From: Bacteroidota bacterium
Lineage (GTDB): Bacteria; Bacteroidota; Bacteroidia; Chitinophagales; Chitinophagaceae
Direction: 5' to 3'
DNA length: 64,000 nucleotides
NCBI GenBank assembly: GCA_016868585.1
Contig: VGGR01000001.1
Coordinates: forward strand, 186,001-250,000
Positions 56,401-64,000 of this stretch are shown in pieces. Position numbers and translations under genes: made by a program. The notes under the pieces are model-generated. The model was not told the DNA's origin and searched no databases. It worked only from the letters and a program-made list of their open reading frames with translations. How positions within the stretch are numbered: position 1 is the first letter of the stretch; every line of letters starts with the position of its first letter.

Positions 56401-56658
56401 GATGGAACCACCATAAGATTACAAGAAGCCTCTATTTCTTATAATTTGCCTCAAAAAGCTATCTCAAAGCTTCCTTTCAAAGCATTATCGGTTGCAATCA
56501 CTGGCAACAATCTCTGGTACCGAGCCCCCAATACACCCAAGGGAGTAAATTTGGATACCGATAATTTGGGTCTTGGTGTAGGTAATGGCCTTGGCCTTGA
56601 GTTGTTGACAGGCCCTAGTGCCCGCAGAGTTGGTGGTACCCTTAAGATAACACTCTAA
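53473..56658 (+). CDS. SusC/RagA-family TonB-dependent outer-membrane transporter (module 2)
   Basis: 1061 aa. The signal peptide ends at IAYSQ. CarboxypepD_reg-like domain about residues 20-95 (VKGKVSGKDGVPISGASI), then plug motifs LIQGKIPGVAVTS and QPLFVVDGVPYNS. A 22-strand barrel ends in GTLKITL. No STN domain. Its SusD partner starts 44 bp downstream. The TonB-dependent import substrate is unknown; no carbohydrate-active enzyme is adjacent, although the sulfatase in the tRNA-flanked region lies 2 kb upstream on the opposite strand. Confidence 0.95.
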   Translation: MRNKILLIFFTLVSSIAYSQTTVKGKVSGKDGVPISGASIKVVGSAVGVATAPDGTFSLTVQSQDQSLEISAVGFANLIVRAGSSLVDLRLDAVVSALQEVVVTAQGITREKKALGYAVSTLAARELQDRPIADVGRLIQGKIPGVAVTSTSGVSGTGTNIIIRGYSSLTGSNQPLFVVDGVPYNSNTNQRGGFTQGGQSASSRFLDLDPNAIENVTVLKGLAATVTYGDQGRNGVILVTTKSGSKKSKKAEFQITQSYFTNTANLPEYQNDYVGGFQQNIGYFFSNWGPTIQEALIYPSQNTNAALTNHPYAFLSNAALRAGQAPYVASLGPYKMQVFPNNVKDFFRQGNIVNTSLNISGGGENASYNLSAGYLDEQGYIPENGLKKLNLSLGLNAKLSNKLSVQNSFNYSNTDQYSPPLSGGGGNNAYDFPSVLANVMYTPRQVDLMGWPFADPASGASVYFRSGNDIPNPRWVLQNLKTTGVVNRIFSATNFNYQVSKDFSIAYKFGLDTYSESQEYKFNQGGVQSPTGYYNTWEITNTILDNSLIFTYNKSIGKKIRLNAQLGGNMRNDNYRNVFNTSLNQLARDLFRHSNFIDNVSSNATQEETRMGIFGSATVDYDNYAFITVSGRNDWTSTVEKENRRIVYPSASFSFIPTSAFSGLSSDFLNYLKLRAGVGTSAGFPRPYQTRNVLDQSARAWLLASGAAVQSHAVNNTLGNPNLRPELHTEYEMGIEARLFNGLFDIDLSLYRRDTRDLITSAPLDNATGYSSTTINIGKIRNSGVEFALTGNIINNKDFQWSTTLNYNRNVPLVVDLGGTLKEVQITGFGGALGNYAIVGKPFNMIKGSGYRRDEKTGQHLIDGLGNLLSTATAIELGDPNPAFQTNLTNRIGYKDFTFEFMLAYRHGGALYSSTIGALMGRGLTTDTRKDVYDRAQTWIFSGIYASNGQTNTTQMTAADVGFNNLYFFGDEGRMFDGTTIRLQEASISYNLPQKAISKLPFKALSVAITGNNLWYRAPNTPKGVNLDTDNLGLGVGNGLGLELLTGPSARRVGGTLKITL

Positions 56659-56702
56659 ACTTAGTAGAATAAAATATTTAACACTAATTCAAATTTACCA
56701 AT

Positions 56703-58346
56703 ATGATAAGAAAGTTTAAAGGATTTGCTTTAGTTGTCTTGTTAAGTTTTTTTGGCTCATGTGAGCTAGACCTACTTGACAACCCCAACGCAGTAACAAC
56801 TAATAATGCCAATGTAAATTTTCTCCTCAACGCAATCACTACGGGATATGCAGGCAATTTCAATTCTTTCAGTGATCCAGGCATGCGTCTCACTAGAATG
56901 CTAAATCAGTTTGCCGCTATTTATGACAATGCAAATTCACCAAGCTCATCAGATGGGAGGTGGAGTAGCTCTTACTCTGGCCTGCTGGCTGATATTTCTG
57001 TAACCATACCAATTGCAGAAAAAAGTAGGCTTTTTGTGCATGCAGGAATTGCAAGAGTAATTCGCGCTCAGGTGTTGCTTAATTTGGTTGATTATTTTGG
57101 AGATGTTCCTCTTAAGGAGGCGCTCGACCCCTCTAACTTTAATCCAAAAGTTGATAAAGGAGTCGATGTATACTTTGCGGCGTTAGCTGACCTCAACACG
57201 GCTATTGCAAATTTTAGCACTACCTCTCTTGCTGCCGCCTCTTCCGATCTTTACTTTGCCGGTAATGCTGAAAGCTGGATTCGTACTGCCAACTCTTTAA
57301 AGCTTAAATATTTTCTCAACAGAAGATTAATAGATGCCGCCGGCTCAAGGGATTCCATTAATGCATTAATCACACAAAACAGAATGATTTCCTCCTCTGC
57401 TCAAAATTTTGTTTTTCGTTTTGGATCAAACTTATCAAACCCTGATACCCGACATCCTAGATACGGTGGCCAGTATGGTCCAACTGGAGGGGGAGATTAT
57501 CAGTCCAATTCTTATATGGCTCACCTTTTTGATGGAGGGCGAGGTTTTCAAGACCCCCGAATTCGCTATTACTTCTACAGACAAACTACCAGAAATACCA
57601 CTGATGTAAATGAGTTGAGGTGCATCACTAATCCTAAGCCAGCTCATTACGGCCCTGATGATGTTTATTGTGTCCCAACTACCGCCGGGTATTGGGGTCG
57701 TGATCACCTGAGCAATGAGGGTATACCGCCGGACGGCTTGAAGAGAACTGCTTGGGGTTTGTACCCTGCGGGCGGTAGTTATGACAACAACGCTGGTGTG
57801 GGAGTTTCTTTGGGGGCTGGTGCCGGTGGTGCAGGTATTCATCCAATCATGATGCGCTCATTTATTAATTTCATGTTAGCTGAAAGCTCCCTTACCTTGG
57901 GTACTACAGGCAATCCAAGAGTCTTGCTGCAGACGGCCATGCAAAATTCATTTGATGATGTACGTGCCTATGCCCTCTCGACACCTGAAGCTTCAAAGAT
58001 TACCGCCTTTGAAACAGCAAATAACTATAACTGGTCCTCTGAGGTTACCGCCTACATTAATTACATATTAGGTCAGTTTGATGCCGCCTCCAACACAGGA
58101 AAGCTGGCAATACTTGCTCGTGAATACTGGGTTGCTCTTCGTGGAAACGGTATAGAGTCATACAATTTGTACCGTCGCACTGGACAACCTGCTCAACAGC
58201 CCGCTCTTGAGCCTGCTCCCGGACCTTTTATTAGGTCACTTTATTATCCTTTGTCCTACATTAATCGTAATAGTAATGCCAAGCAAAAAGCAAATGTAGA
58301 AGTACAGGTCTTTTGGGATAATAATCCCCCGGGATACATTAAGTAA
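56703..58346 (+). CDS. SusD/RagB-family outer-membrane lipoprotein (module 2)
   Basis: 547 aa, longer than the module 1 SusD (472). The lipobox SFFGSC puts the acylated Cys at about residue 20. NPNAVTTNNANVNFLLNAI and LLNLVDYFGDVPLKEAL are the SusD-like_2 core; the C-terminal AREYWVALRGNGIESYNLYR matches the family's last helix region. It caps the SusC barrel and binds substrate. It is 24 bp before the last gene of the module. Confidence 0.92.
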   Translation: MIRKFKGFALVVLLSFFGSCELDLLDNPNAVTTNNANVNFLLNAITTGYAGNFNSFSDPGMRLTRMLNQFAAIYDNANSPSSSDGRWSSSYSGLLADISVTIPIAEKSRLFVHAGIARVIRAQVLLNLVDYFGDVPLKEALDPSNFNPKVDKGVDVYFAALADLNTAIANFSTTSLAAASSDLYFAGNAESWIRTANSLKLKYFLNRRLIDAAGSRDSINALITQNRMISSSAQNFVFRFGSNLSNPDTRHPRYGGQYGPTGGGDYQSNSYMAHLFDGGRGFQDPRIRYYFYRQTTRNTTDVNELRCITNPKPAHYGPDDVYCVPTTAGYWGRDHLSNEGIPPDGLKRTAWGLYPAGGSYDNNAGVGVSLGAGAGGAGIHPIMMRSFINFMLAESSLTLGTTGNPRVLLQTAMQNSFDDVRAYALSTPEASKITAFETANNYNWSSEVTAYINYILGQFDAASNTGKLAILAREYWVALRGNGIESYNLYRRTGQPAQQPALEPAPGPFIRSLYYPLSYINRNSNAKQKANVEVQVFWDNNPPGYIK

Positions 58347-58370
58347 ATTTAAAATCGAAAAAATACTAAT

Positions 58371-58937
58371 ATGAAAAAAATAGTTAATGGTGCCCTTTTT
58401 TTATTGGTTCTACTCTTCAGTTCTTGCGAAACTGAAATGATTGAACCAATCGACCAATTTAATCTTCAGCAGGGAGGATACATGAGAACTGTAACCCCGT
58501 TCCCCATCCCCATCTTCACTGTTAGCAAGGCAAGTATGGGTACCACCCAAATGGAACAAGTTTTAGAGGCCGTAACACCAAATAGCGGAGCAAATTTTGA
58601 TAGCTACGAAATGGTTATTCGATTTCTTGATAACACTCCCGCCAATGGCAATAACTCAAAGCCAGATGCACCACTCAGAACACTTAGGTCTACTGATTTT
58701 ACCAAGGATGCAGTTACCGGATATCCGCGCTTCCGGTTAATAGTTACTGGTAGCGAGATGTTAGCTGCCTCAGGTCTTACCTTAACCCAAACTAGTTCTG
58801 GAGATCGATTTGAAGTACGTGCCAAAATGAAGCTAAAGGACGGGTCTGTTTTTGATGCAAATAACACGAGTGTCAATATTACTGGGGGTGCTTTCTATTC
58901 CTCACCGTTCTTTTACAGAGTCAATGTTGCTAATTAA
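58371..58937 (+). CDS. small surface lipoprotein of module 2, unknown family
   Basis: 188 aa. The lipobox LFSSC places Cys at about residue 20. The rest is predicted beta-rich and reads like a single Ig-like or DUF-type domain (VLEAVTPNSGANFDSYEMVI, then RLIVTGSEML). No recognised motif. By position it is the counterpart of the module 1 DUF1735 lipoprotein but shorter and not obviously homologous. A clear terminator follows. Confidence 0.75.
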   Translation: MKKIVNGALFLLVLLFSSCETEMIEPIDQFNLQQGGYMRTVTPFPIPIFTVSKASMGTTQMEQVLEAVTPNSGANFDSYEMVIRFLDNTPANGNNSKPDAPLRTLRSTDFTKDAVTGYPRFRLIVTGSEMLAASGLTLTQTSSGDRFEVRAKMKLKDGSVFDANNTSVNITGGAFYSSPFFYRVNVAN

Positions 58938-58979
58938 ATTCGCTTTTTTCGAGCTTTGCTATTTATCTAATTAAATCAT

Positions 58980-59004
58980 AGCCCCAAATTTTTTGGGGCT
59001 TTTT
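58980..59004 (+). terminator. terminator of SusCD module 2
   Basis: AGCCCCAAA (58980-58988) and TTTGGGGCT (58992-59000) form a perfect 9-bp stem with a 3-nt loop, followed by T4. Confidence 0.92.
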
Positions 59005-59349
59005 AAATGCCTATTTTTAAAAAATATGATAAAATTTTTAGATGCCATTGATTGTATTTTTTCATCATGCTGAGGGGTACAAATCTCTACAATCTGTATT
59101 TTTGACACTATCAATAGCAATCAGCAGGTTTACCTTTTTTAGTTTTTTGGTTTGGTTCCCCCTGTTTACATTACTAATTTAAAATCAAATACCTAGATAA
59201 AGAATTATCAAAACCTTGATTTTTTGAATGGCCGTAGGAGGGGCTTATTTCTTTCAGCTAAAAAAATTGTCTTGAGCTATGAAAATTGTAACTTTCTGAT
59301 AACTTAATTCAAATATGTCTCAAAGTCAATCAAAATGTAACCTCTCCGT
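59005..59349 (+). other. A/T-rich intergenic region with a possible promoter
   Basis: 345 bp with no recognisable gene. The only signal is TTG (59268-59270), 18 nt, TAACTTTC (59289-59296), a possible promoter for the membrane protein at 59350. An ATG at 59315 lies 19 nt after it but in another frame from that protein. Confidence 0.4.
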
Positions 59350-60237
59350 TTGGGTCCACAAGGGACATCAATTTTTACTCTCTGGCCAAATCAAAAGCAG
59401 AATGAGCGTTTGGTACTTTCTCTTGCCATTCTTAGTTACATAATTCATTTGCTCATAATTGCCTTTGTTAAAGCTGGAGTTATTCAAACCAATTTAGGAC
59501 TCTTCAATAGCCCCATATCCGCTATTTACACACCCTTTTCCTTTATACTTGTTTATGAGGTCTACCTATTACTCTTTTATTTGCCAAAATCTACTACTTT
59601 TTACATAGGAAAGCAATATGAAATTATCACATTGATTGTAATTAGGAGAATCTTTAAAGATTTGGGAGACTTGCAATTGGTTCCTGACTGGTTTCAAAAT
59701 AAGAAAGATCTCCAATTTACTTTCGATGTGGTATCTGCTTTAATCTTATTTTATTTAATCTATGTGTTTTATCATAGAATTATCAAGCGGCAAGTTGCTG
59801 CCATCGTTGATGTAAGCCCTGTTTCAGAGGCAGCCGGCCGATTTATTTTCCTTAAAAAAGCAATTTCCCTTTTTTTATTACCTGTACTGCTTGGCTTGGC
59901 TTGTTATTCTTTAGGTAATTGGATAAATCTACTTTTTGCTAATCAATTTTCCGCTTTTGCTGCTCTTGCAAATGTAAATACAGTATTCTTCGATGATTTT
60001 TTTACTATACTTATTATTGTGGATGTGCTACTTTTACTTGCCTCTTTTTATTACTCTGATCAATTTCACATCATAATACGAAATTCTGGGTTTGTATTAT
60101 CCACTATTTTAATAAAACTATCATTTTCTGTTATTGGACCCGTAAACAATATTCTAGTGGTGAGCTCTGTTTTATTTGGGCTTCTCATTTTATATATAAC
60201 GCAACTTTACGAGAAATCGCTTGGCACTGTACGCTAG
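59350..60237 (+). CDS. polytopic membrane protein, unknown family, non-ATG start
   Basis: 295 aa with about eight predicted membrane segments, first at about residues 22-42 and last at about 267-285. No ATG occurs in frame at the beginning or anywhere later in the protein: it has no methionine codon after the start. TTG at 59350 is the most plausible start. An ATG at 59315 is in another frame and would need one extra base to join, so a frameshift near the N-terminus is possible. Family unknown. Its stop directly abuts the convergent ggt. Confidence 0.6.
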   Translation: MGPQGTSIFTLWPNQKQNERLVLSLAILSYIIHLLIIAFVKAGVIQTNLGLFNSPISAIYTPFSFILVYEVYLLLFYLPKSTTFYIGKQYEIITLIVIRRIFKDLGDLQLVPDWFQNKKDLQFTFDVVSALILFYLIYVFYHRIIKRQVAAIVDVSPVSEAAGRFIFLKKAISLFLLPVLLGLACYSLGNWINLLFANQFSAFAALANVNTVFFDDFFTILIIVDVLLLLASFYYSDQFHIIIRNSGFVLSTILIKLSFSVIGPVNNILVVSSVLFGLLILYITQLYEKSLGTVR

Positions 60238-61818
60238 CTAGTTGTGATTTTTTTTTCCGTTCACAGTACCAGACCAGTCAGGATCTGCAGCTCCAACCCA
60301 TAACCCAGATTTGCTTGCTATGGTTGCATGAACACGTCCAAACTGTGCTGGCTTCAAGACATTCTCTTTTTTGCTTGTAGTTATTTGTAGTGCTTCATAT
60401 GTATTTTTATTTTCCCAAAAAACCGCAGGGTGATTTTCAATGAGTAATTTTTCGGGAAGTTGAAATACACGTGCAGCTGCTAATGCTTTTTCAAGGGCTA
60501 ACCCTCTGTCTACAACACGACTAATCGTTTGAACAATCGCTGGCACTATTCTGGCACCACCTGCGGCACCTATACTCATGAAGGGTATACCATCTTTCAA
60601 AATAAGTACCGGCGAGATGTGTGAGGAAGCCCTCTCGCCAGCAACCATTTTGCCAAGATAGGGCCCCATGGTAGTTGCAAGCATAAACCCGCCATCAATA
60701 GAAGCAACTTTGGATCCCATAGTGGGACCTAAAGATTGCGTTAAGCTAACCATATTGCCATCCTGGTCGGCAGCTACTAAGTGGGTTGTGTGTCCATTTT
60801 GAAAAGCTGCACTATCTTGCATCAACATATTATTTTTTTTATTTTTTGAATCTTGCCAACGCTTCTTTGCGTAATCTATTTTTATAATTTTTTCTTCTTC
60901 CGTTTTCAATAATTTTCTGTCTTCATACGCCAGCTCATGTGCTTTGGCATGCGTGAGTAAAAATTCCGCCTCTGAGCAACTTGTTAGATCTGATAATGAC
61001 AGGAGGTGAAGCATTTCCAGGACTATGGCACCATAGGAGGGTAAACCCATTGTCACAATCTCATAGCCTCGGTAATTGCCTCTTAGTAGTGTTGCATTTA
61101 CAGCTCTGTAGTTGAGCATATCTTGCCAGCTAAGGTAGCCTCCTCCTGTTTTAACTTGTTTTATTAATGATGCGGCTAATGCGCCTTTATAAAAAGATTC
61201 GCCCTTATCATTTGCAATACTCTCTAATGTGGTGGCTAGTTTTTCCTGTGTAAACCAGTCTCCATCTTTTGGGAGGCTATCGCCTTTTAAAAAGTATGAC
61301 TTTGTGGAGGGGTACTGGAGTAGATCTTTCTTTACTGATTTTAAGCGGTCAACTTCATCAGGTAAAATTTGAAAGCCATTCTTGGCAATAGCTATTGCGG
61401 GGGCCATTACGTCTTTCAGCAATAATTTTCCATTTGTTTGGTGAAGCTCAATAAGTCCCTTGACCATACCGGGCACACCTATTGTGGTGTAGCCATCTTC
61501 CTGATTATCGGGATCTGTCACATAGGCTAATGGAACTTGCGTAGTGGCATCAATTCCTTTTATTTTCCCTTTACTATTTCTGTGTATTACTTGAAGCCTT
61601 CCTCCCAAACCACTCATCGTCGGTTCAACAACACTTAGAGCAAAAGCTGCAGCCGTGATAGCATCGTAGGCATTTCCCCCTTGTTTAAATATTGCCGCCC
61701 CTGCTTCTGATGCCAAGGGATGAGCGCTTGCTATAATTGAATTGGCACTATCGATTTTGATCTGTGCGGTTGCTGTAAAGGCCAATAACAAAGCAACCAG
61801 CGTAAGTTTATTTTTCAC
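60238..61818 (-). CDS. ggt: gamma-glutamyltransferase (gamma-glutamyltranspeptidase)
   Basis: 526 aa, exported; the signal peptide ends at TATAQ. The enzyme cleaves itself at a Thr that becomes the nucleophile; here it lies in GHTTHLVAADQDGN. Substrate residues are visible in GLGGRLQVIHR (arginine motif), SLGPTMGSKV and SIGAAGGARIVP. It transfers or hydrolyses gamma-glutamyl groups such as that of glutathione, in the periplasm. The start is GTG (61816-61818), overlapping the stop of the preceding short reading frame as GTGA, so the two may be coupled. Confidence 0.93.
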   Translation of the reverse strand: MKNKLTLVALLLAFTATAQIKIDSANSIIASAHPLASEAGAAIFKQGGNAYDAITAAAFALSVVEPTMSGLGGRLQVIHRNSKGKIKGIDATTQVPLAYVTDPDNQEDGYTTIGVPGMVKGLIELHQTNGKLLLKDVMAPAIAIAKNGFQILPDEVDRLKSVKKDLLQYPSTKSYFLKGDSLPKDGDWFTQEKLATTLESIANDKGESFYKGALAASLIKQVKTGGGYLSWQDMLNYRAVNATLLRGNYRGYEIVTMGLPSYGAIVLEMLHLLSLSDLTSCSEAEFLLTHAKAHELAYEDRKLLKTEEEKIIKIDYAKKRWQDSKNKKNNMLMQDSAAFQNGHTTHLVAADQDGNMVSLTQSLGPTMGSKVASIDGGFMLATTMGPYLGKMVAGERASSHISPVLILKDGIPFMSIGAAGGARIVPAIVQTISRVVDRGLALEKALAAARVFQLPEKLLIENHPAVFWENKNTYEALQITTSKKENVLKPAQFGRVHATIASKSGLWVGAADPDWSGTVNGKKNHN

Positions 61819-62212
61819 GATTTGCGTTTTATCAAAGAGGTGTCTTCTAAATCTTTTACTAAAATACTTTGTGCATCAAGCAAAGGTTGTAGAAGCACGG
61901 GTTTTATGCTATCCAGCAGACTATTTTTTAGTCGATATTCCTCTATTTGTCCGTTAGGTTTTTTCCATCGAATGATTTTGCATTTACATTCCGCATTTTC
62001 CACAGAATTTAAAATCTCTTCCAGTTCGCCCTCGGCCCCAATTTTTCTGCAGACAGGGGTAGATTATTGCTGATTTCGCTTAATGCAATAGCAAGGGGTT
62101 TGTAATTTTTTCTGTTTGTATTCTTGGTTAATATAGTGCTGTTTTCTGATTCAAATTTTTCAATGCACTTATTAAGCAGGTAGATTATTTCCTCTTTCCC
62201 TTTTTTGAGCAT
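61815..62212 (-). pseudogene. small gene of unknown function interrupted by a frameshift
   Basis: Two frames that would make one protein of about 132 aa. The first (ATG 62212) codes 67 aa and ends soon after ...SAEKLG. The second continues to 61815 but has no ATG, only GTG at 62003. One extra A in the A5 run at 62042-62046 (minus strand) joins them, giving SAEKIGAEGELEEILNS across the junction, with a natural-looking continuation. It may be a real inactivating mutation or an assembly error at a homopolymer. No family recognised. It overlaps the ggt start by 4 bases. Confidence 0.55.
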
Positions 62213-62351
62213 TTCTTAGAGTGTTGAAAATGAATTATTAAGGCGTTTCCGAAAATCCATTTTTTAAACAGGAATCCCGTAAAATTGACGATAGTTAATC
62301 AATTCTCCTAATTATTCGTAAGTTGAGTCTAAACTAACGAAATACTTGCTT

Positions 62352-64000
62352 ATGAAAAAAATCACAACCCGATTTCTTGCAGCATTTTTGGTAGCCCTCG
62401 GAATCTTTTTCTCACAAGTTGCTGAAGCGCAAACCATCCAGATTGCTGGTAAAGTCCTTTCAGCGAAAGACAACACACCTCTTGAAAATATAACTGTACG
62501 CCCGATTGGTTCCAAACAGGGTACAGCCACTAGCCAGGATGGTAGTTTTAAAATTGACATTAAAAAGGGACAATCGCTTGAGTTTTCAAGCGTAAACATG
62601 CTCAGCAAAACTGTGAAGAACATTGAAAGTACAACCACTTCCTTAGTGGTTGTACTAGAAGAATCCGATAATAATCTTTCAGAGGTGATGGTAGTTGCAT
62701 ATGGTACACAGAAGAGAAGCTCAATTACTGGTTCCGCCTCAAGTGTTAAAGCGGCAGTTTTGGAGAATGCGCCCAGTACATCAATTCAGGAAAGTTTACA
62801 AGGGAATGTAGCCGGACTTCAATCTCAAAACGGAAGCGGTCAACCTGGTTCCGTACCAAACGTACGAATTCGTGGTATTGGATCAATCAGCGCCGGAGCT
62901 GCACCTCTCTATGTTATTGATGGAATTCCAGTGGTGAGTGGCGATATCTCAGGGGGTAATTCAAATACTATAGCTGGATTAAATCCTAATGATATCCAGA
63001 GTTTGACGGTGTTAAAAGATGCCTCTGCCACCTCTCTTTACGGTTCTCGTGCTGCAAACGGGGTAGTATTAATTACAACTAAGAATGGCAAGCCTGGAAA
63101 GGCAAAAATCAATATAACGGTGCAGCAGGGGATGATTAATAATACACTTCGTGACGAACAAAAAACATTGAACACAGAGGAATATATTCAGTATTACAAA
63201 GAAGGTTGGATAAATGCTGGTCGTAACCCTGCTTCTTATGACTCCGCATTGGTTGCTAACGGGATAAGCAGAAATGTTGATACGGATTGGTTTGACGTAG
63301 TAATGAGACAAGGAAAATTCAGCCAATACAGTTTAAATGCAAGTGGCGGGAATGATAAATCAACTTTTTTCATGTCAGGTAGCTATTATAAAGCGGAGGC
63401 CCCAATTAAAGGGGTGGAGTATGACAGGGCTACTTACCGTGTTAATGCAAGTGCTGAACTTTCTAACAGGTGGTCAATTAAGGGAGGATTTAGTGGTAAT
63501 TTTCAGCGAAATACTGATTTTCCAGGCGGCTCCTTTTTTGCTAACCCAACACGCGCTATGTATCGTTTAGCTCCATGGTTACCCGTGTTCAAAAGTGATG
63601 GGGTTTCATGGGAACTTGGTTACAACAGCGGTTATAATCCGGCAGCAGTAATTGCCACTACAAAGCGTGTAGCTAAAACATACAACATAGGTGCTAATGC
63701 CTCTACTAAATACAAAATAGCTAAGGGACTTACATACGAGGGAAGTTTTGCGCTTGATTTTAACCATGCTTATCGGACCGTTTTCAATGATCCTCGTGTT
63801 GGTAATGCTATCGTTGCAGTCGGTGGAAGTATTCAAAATTTTTCTCAAGACATTGTCAATTGGATTGGTACAAATATCCTTCGGTTTAAAACAAAGTTTG
63901 GTCGCGGTCATGAGATTGAAGCCTTTGCTGGTTATGAGGCCCAAAGCCGCTCCGATGTTGATATGACTGTTTTGGTCAATGGCATTGCTCCTGGAACTAG
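62352..64000 (+). CDS. SusC/RagA-family TonB-dependent transporter, C-terminus beyond the window
   Basis: 549 complete codons are visible. The signal peptide ends at AEAQ. A CarboxypepD_reg-like domain follows (IAGKVLSAKDNTPLENITV), then MVVAYGTQKRSSITGS, the plug motifs SIQESLQGNVAGLQSQ and APLYVIDGIPVVSG, and ATSLYGSRAANGVVLITT. The start is ATG 62352. About 300-500 residues of barrel are beyond the right edge. No SusD partner is visible. It is the third SusC of the window and is separated from module 2 by ggt. Confidence 0.93.
   Translation, partial: MKKITTRFLAAFLVALGIFFSQVAEAQTIQIAGKVLSAKDNTPLENITVRPIGSKQGTATSQDGSFKIDIKKGQSLEFSSVNMLSKTVKNIESTTTSLVVVLEESDNNLSEVMVVAYGTQKRSSITGSASSVKAAVLENAPSTSIQESLQGNVAGLQSQNGSGQPGSVPNVRIRGIGSISAGAAPLYVIDGIPVVSGDISGGNSNTIAGLNPNDIQSLTVLKDASATSLYGSRAANGVVLITTKNGKPGKAKINITVQQGMINNTLRDEQKTLNTEEYIQYYKEGWINAGRNPASYDSALVANGISRNVDTDWFDVVMRQGKFSQYSLNASGGNDKSTFFMSGSYYKAEAPIKGVEYDRATYRVNASAELSNRWSIKGGFSGNFQRNTDFPGGSFFANPTRAMYRLAPWLPVFKSDGVSWELGYNSGYNPAAVIATTKRVAKTYNIGANASTKYKIAKGLTYEGSFALDFNHAYRTVFNDPRVGNAIVAVGGSIQNFSQDIVNWIGTNILRFKTKFGRGHEIEAFAGYEAQSRSDVDMTVLVNGIAPGT

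Noticed and set aside
62003-62060. Programmed -1 frameshift in the small gene before ggt
   Set aside because: The A5 run does not give an X-XXY-YYZ heptamer in the upstream frame and no downstream pseudoknot is apparent; mutation or assembly error is simpler.
1-64000. CRISPR arrays, insertion sequences, rRNA genes, replication origin
   Set aside because: No regularly spaced repeats, transposase motifs, rRNA segments or DnaA-box clusters were seen on reading both strands.

Overview
The window is chromosomal DNA from a member of the Bacteroidota, most likely the Chitinophagaceae (Sediminibacterium-like). That family placement is inferred from overall gene content, not from a database search. 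Signs of the phylum are SusC/SusD outer-membrane pairs, a type IX secretion (T9SS) type B C-terminal domain, a PorE-like TPR/propeller/OmpA protein, a very long SecA, a MaeB-type malic enzyme, a fused alpha/beta E1 dehydrogenase, weak ribosome binding sites, and promoters of the TTG-N(about 20)-TAnnTTTG type. Most of the sequence is dense housekeeping DNA with short spacers and several ATGA or GTGA start/stop overlaps.

Layout. 1-7.8 kb is a minus-strand block: folD, queE, PorE-like protein, dprA, a T9SS cargo, then guaB with its own promoter. 7.9-10.8 kb is a plus-strand pair of uncharacterised exported proteins, the second with a ComEA-like helix-hairpin-helix followed by a probable outer-membrane barrel. 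10.9-16.6 kb is SusC-SusD-lipoprotein module 1. 16.7-22.8 kb holds a DUF3467 protein, radC, prs, rplY, pth, a FAH-family hydrolase and the fused E1. 22.8-37.0 kb is mostly minus strand: aspS, small exported or membrane proteins, a FAD oxidoreductase, sucD, mlaF, mlaE, maeB, an M20 peptidase, a SPOR protein, and a deoC-ALDH-pseudoALDH cluster. 37.1-41.6 kb is a pair of exported amidohydrolase-like proteins with only one intact metal site among three modules. 41.6-49.7 kb holds secA, divergent from atpG, then scpB, lysA, a DUF4442 protein and an MBL/beta-CASP nuclease.

At 49.8 kb lies an elongator tRNA-Met(CAT). A 102-bp direct repeat starts in its last nine bases and recurs at 53.26 kb. The 3.4 kb between the copies carries a sulfatase, a CDGSH protein, a sterol-desaturase-type hydroxylase and up to three gene remnants. 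I read this as an old, decayed tRNA-targeted insertion, although no integrase is visible. From 53.5 kb a second SusC-SusD-lipoprotein module follows, then a polytopic membrane protein with no ATG, a gamma-glutamyltransferase preceded by a small frameshifted gene, and the start of a third SusC that runs off the right edge.

Functionally the window joins core metabolism (purine, folate, PRPP, lysine, TCA), translation and secretion with surface nutrient acquisition. No rRNA, CRISPR array, insertion sequence, transposase or phage gene is visible. No complete new defence or mobile system could be supported. The best leads are the tRNA-Met repeat island, the HhH-barrel pair, the ALDH/pseudo-ALDH/deoC cluster and the amidohydrolase pair.
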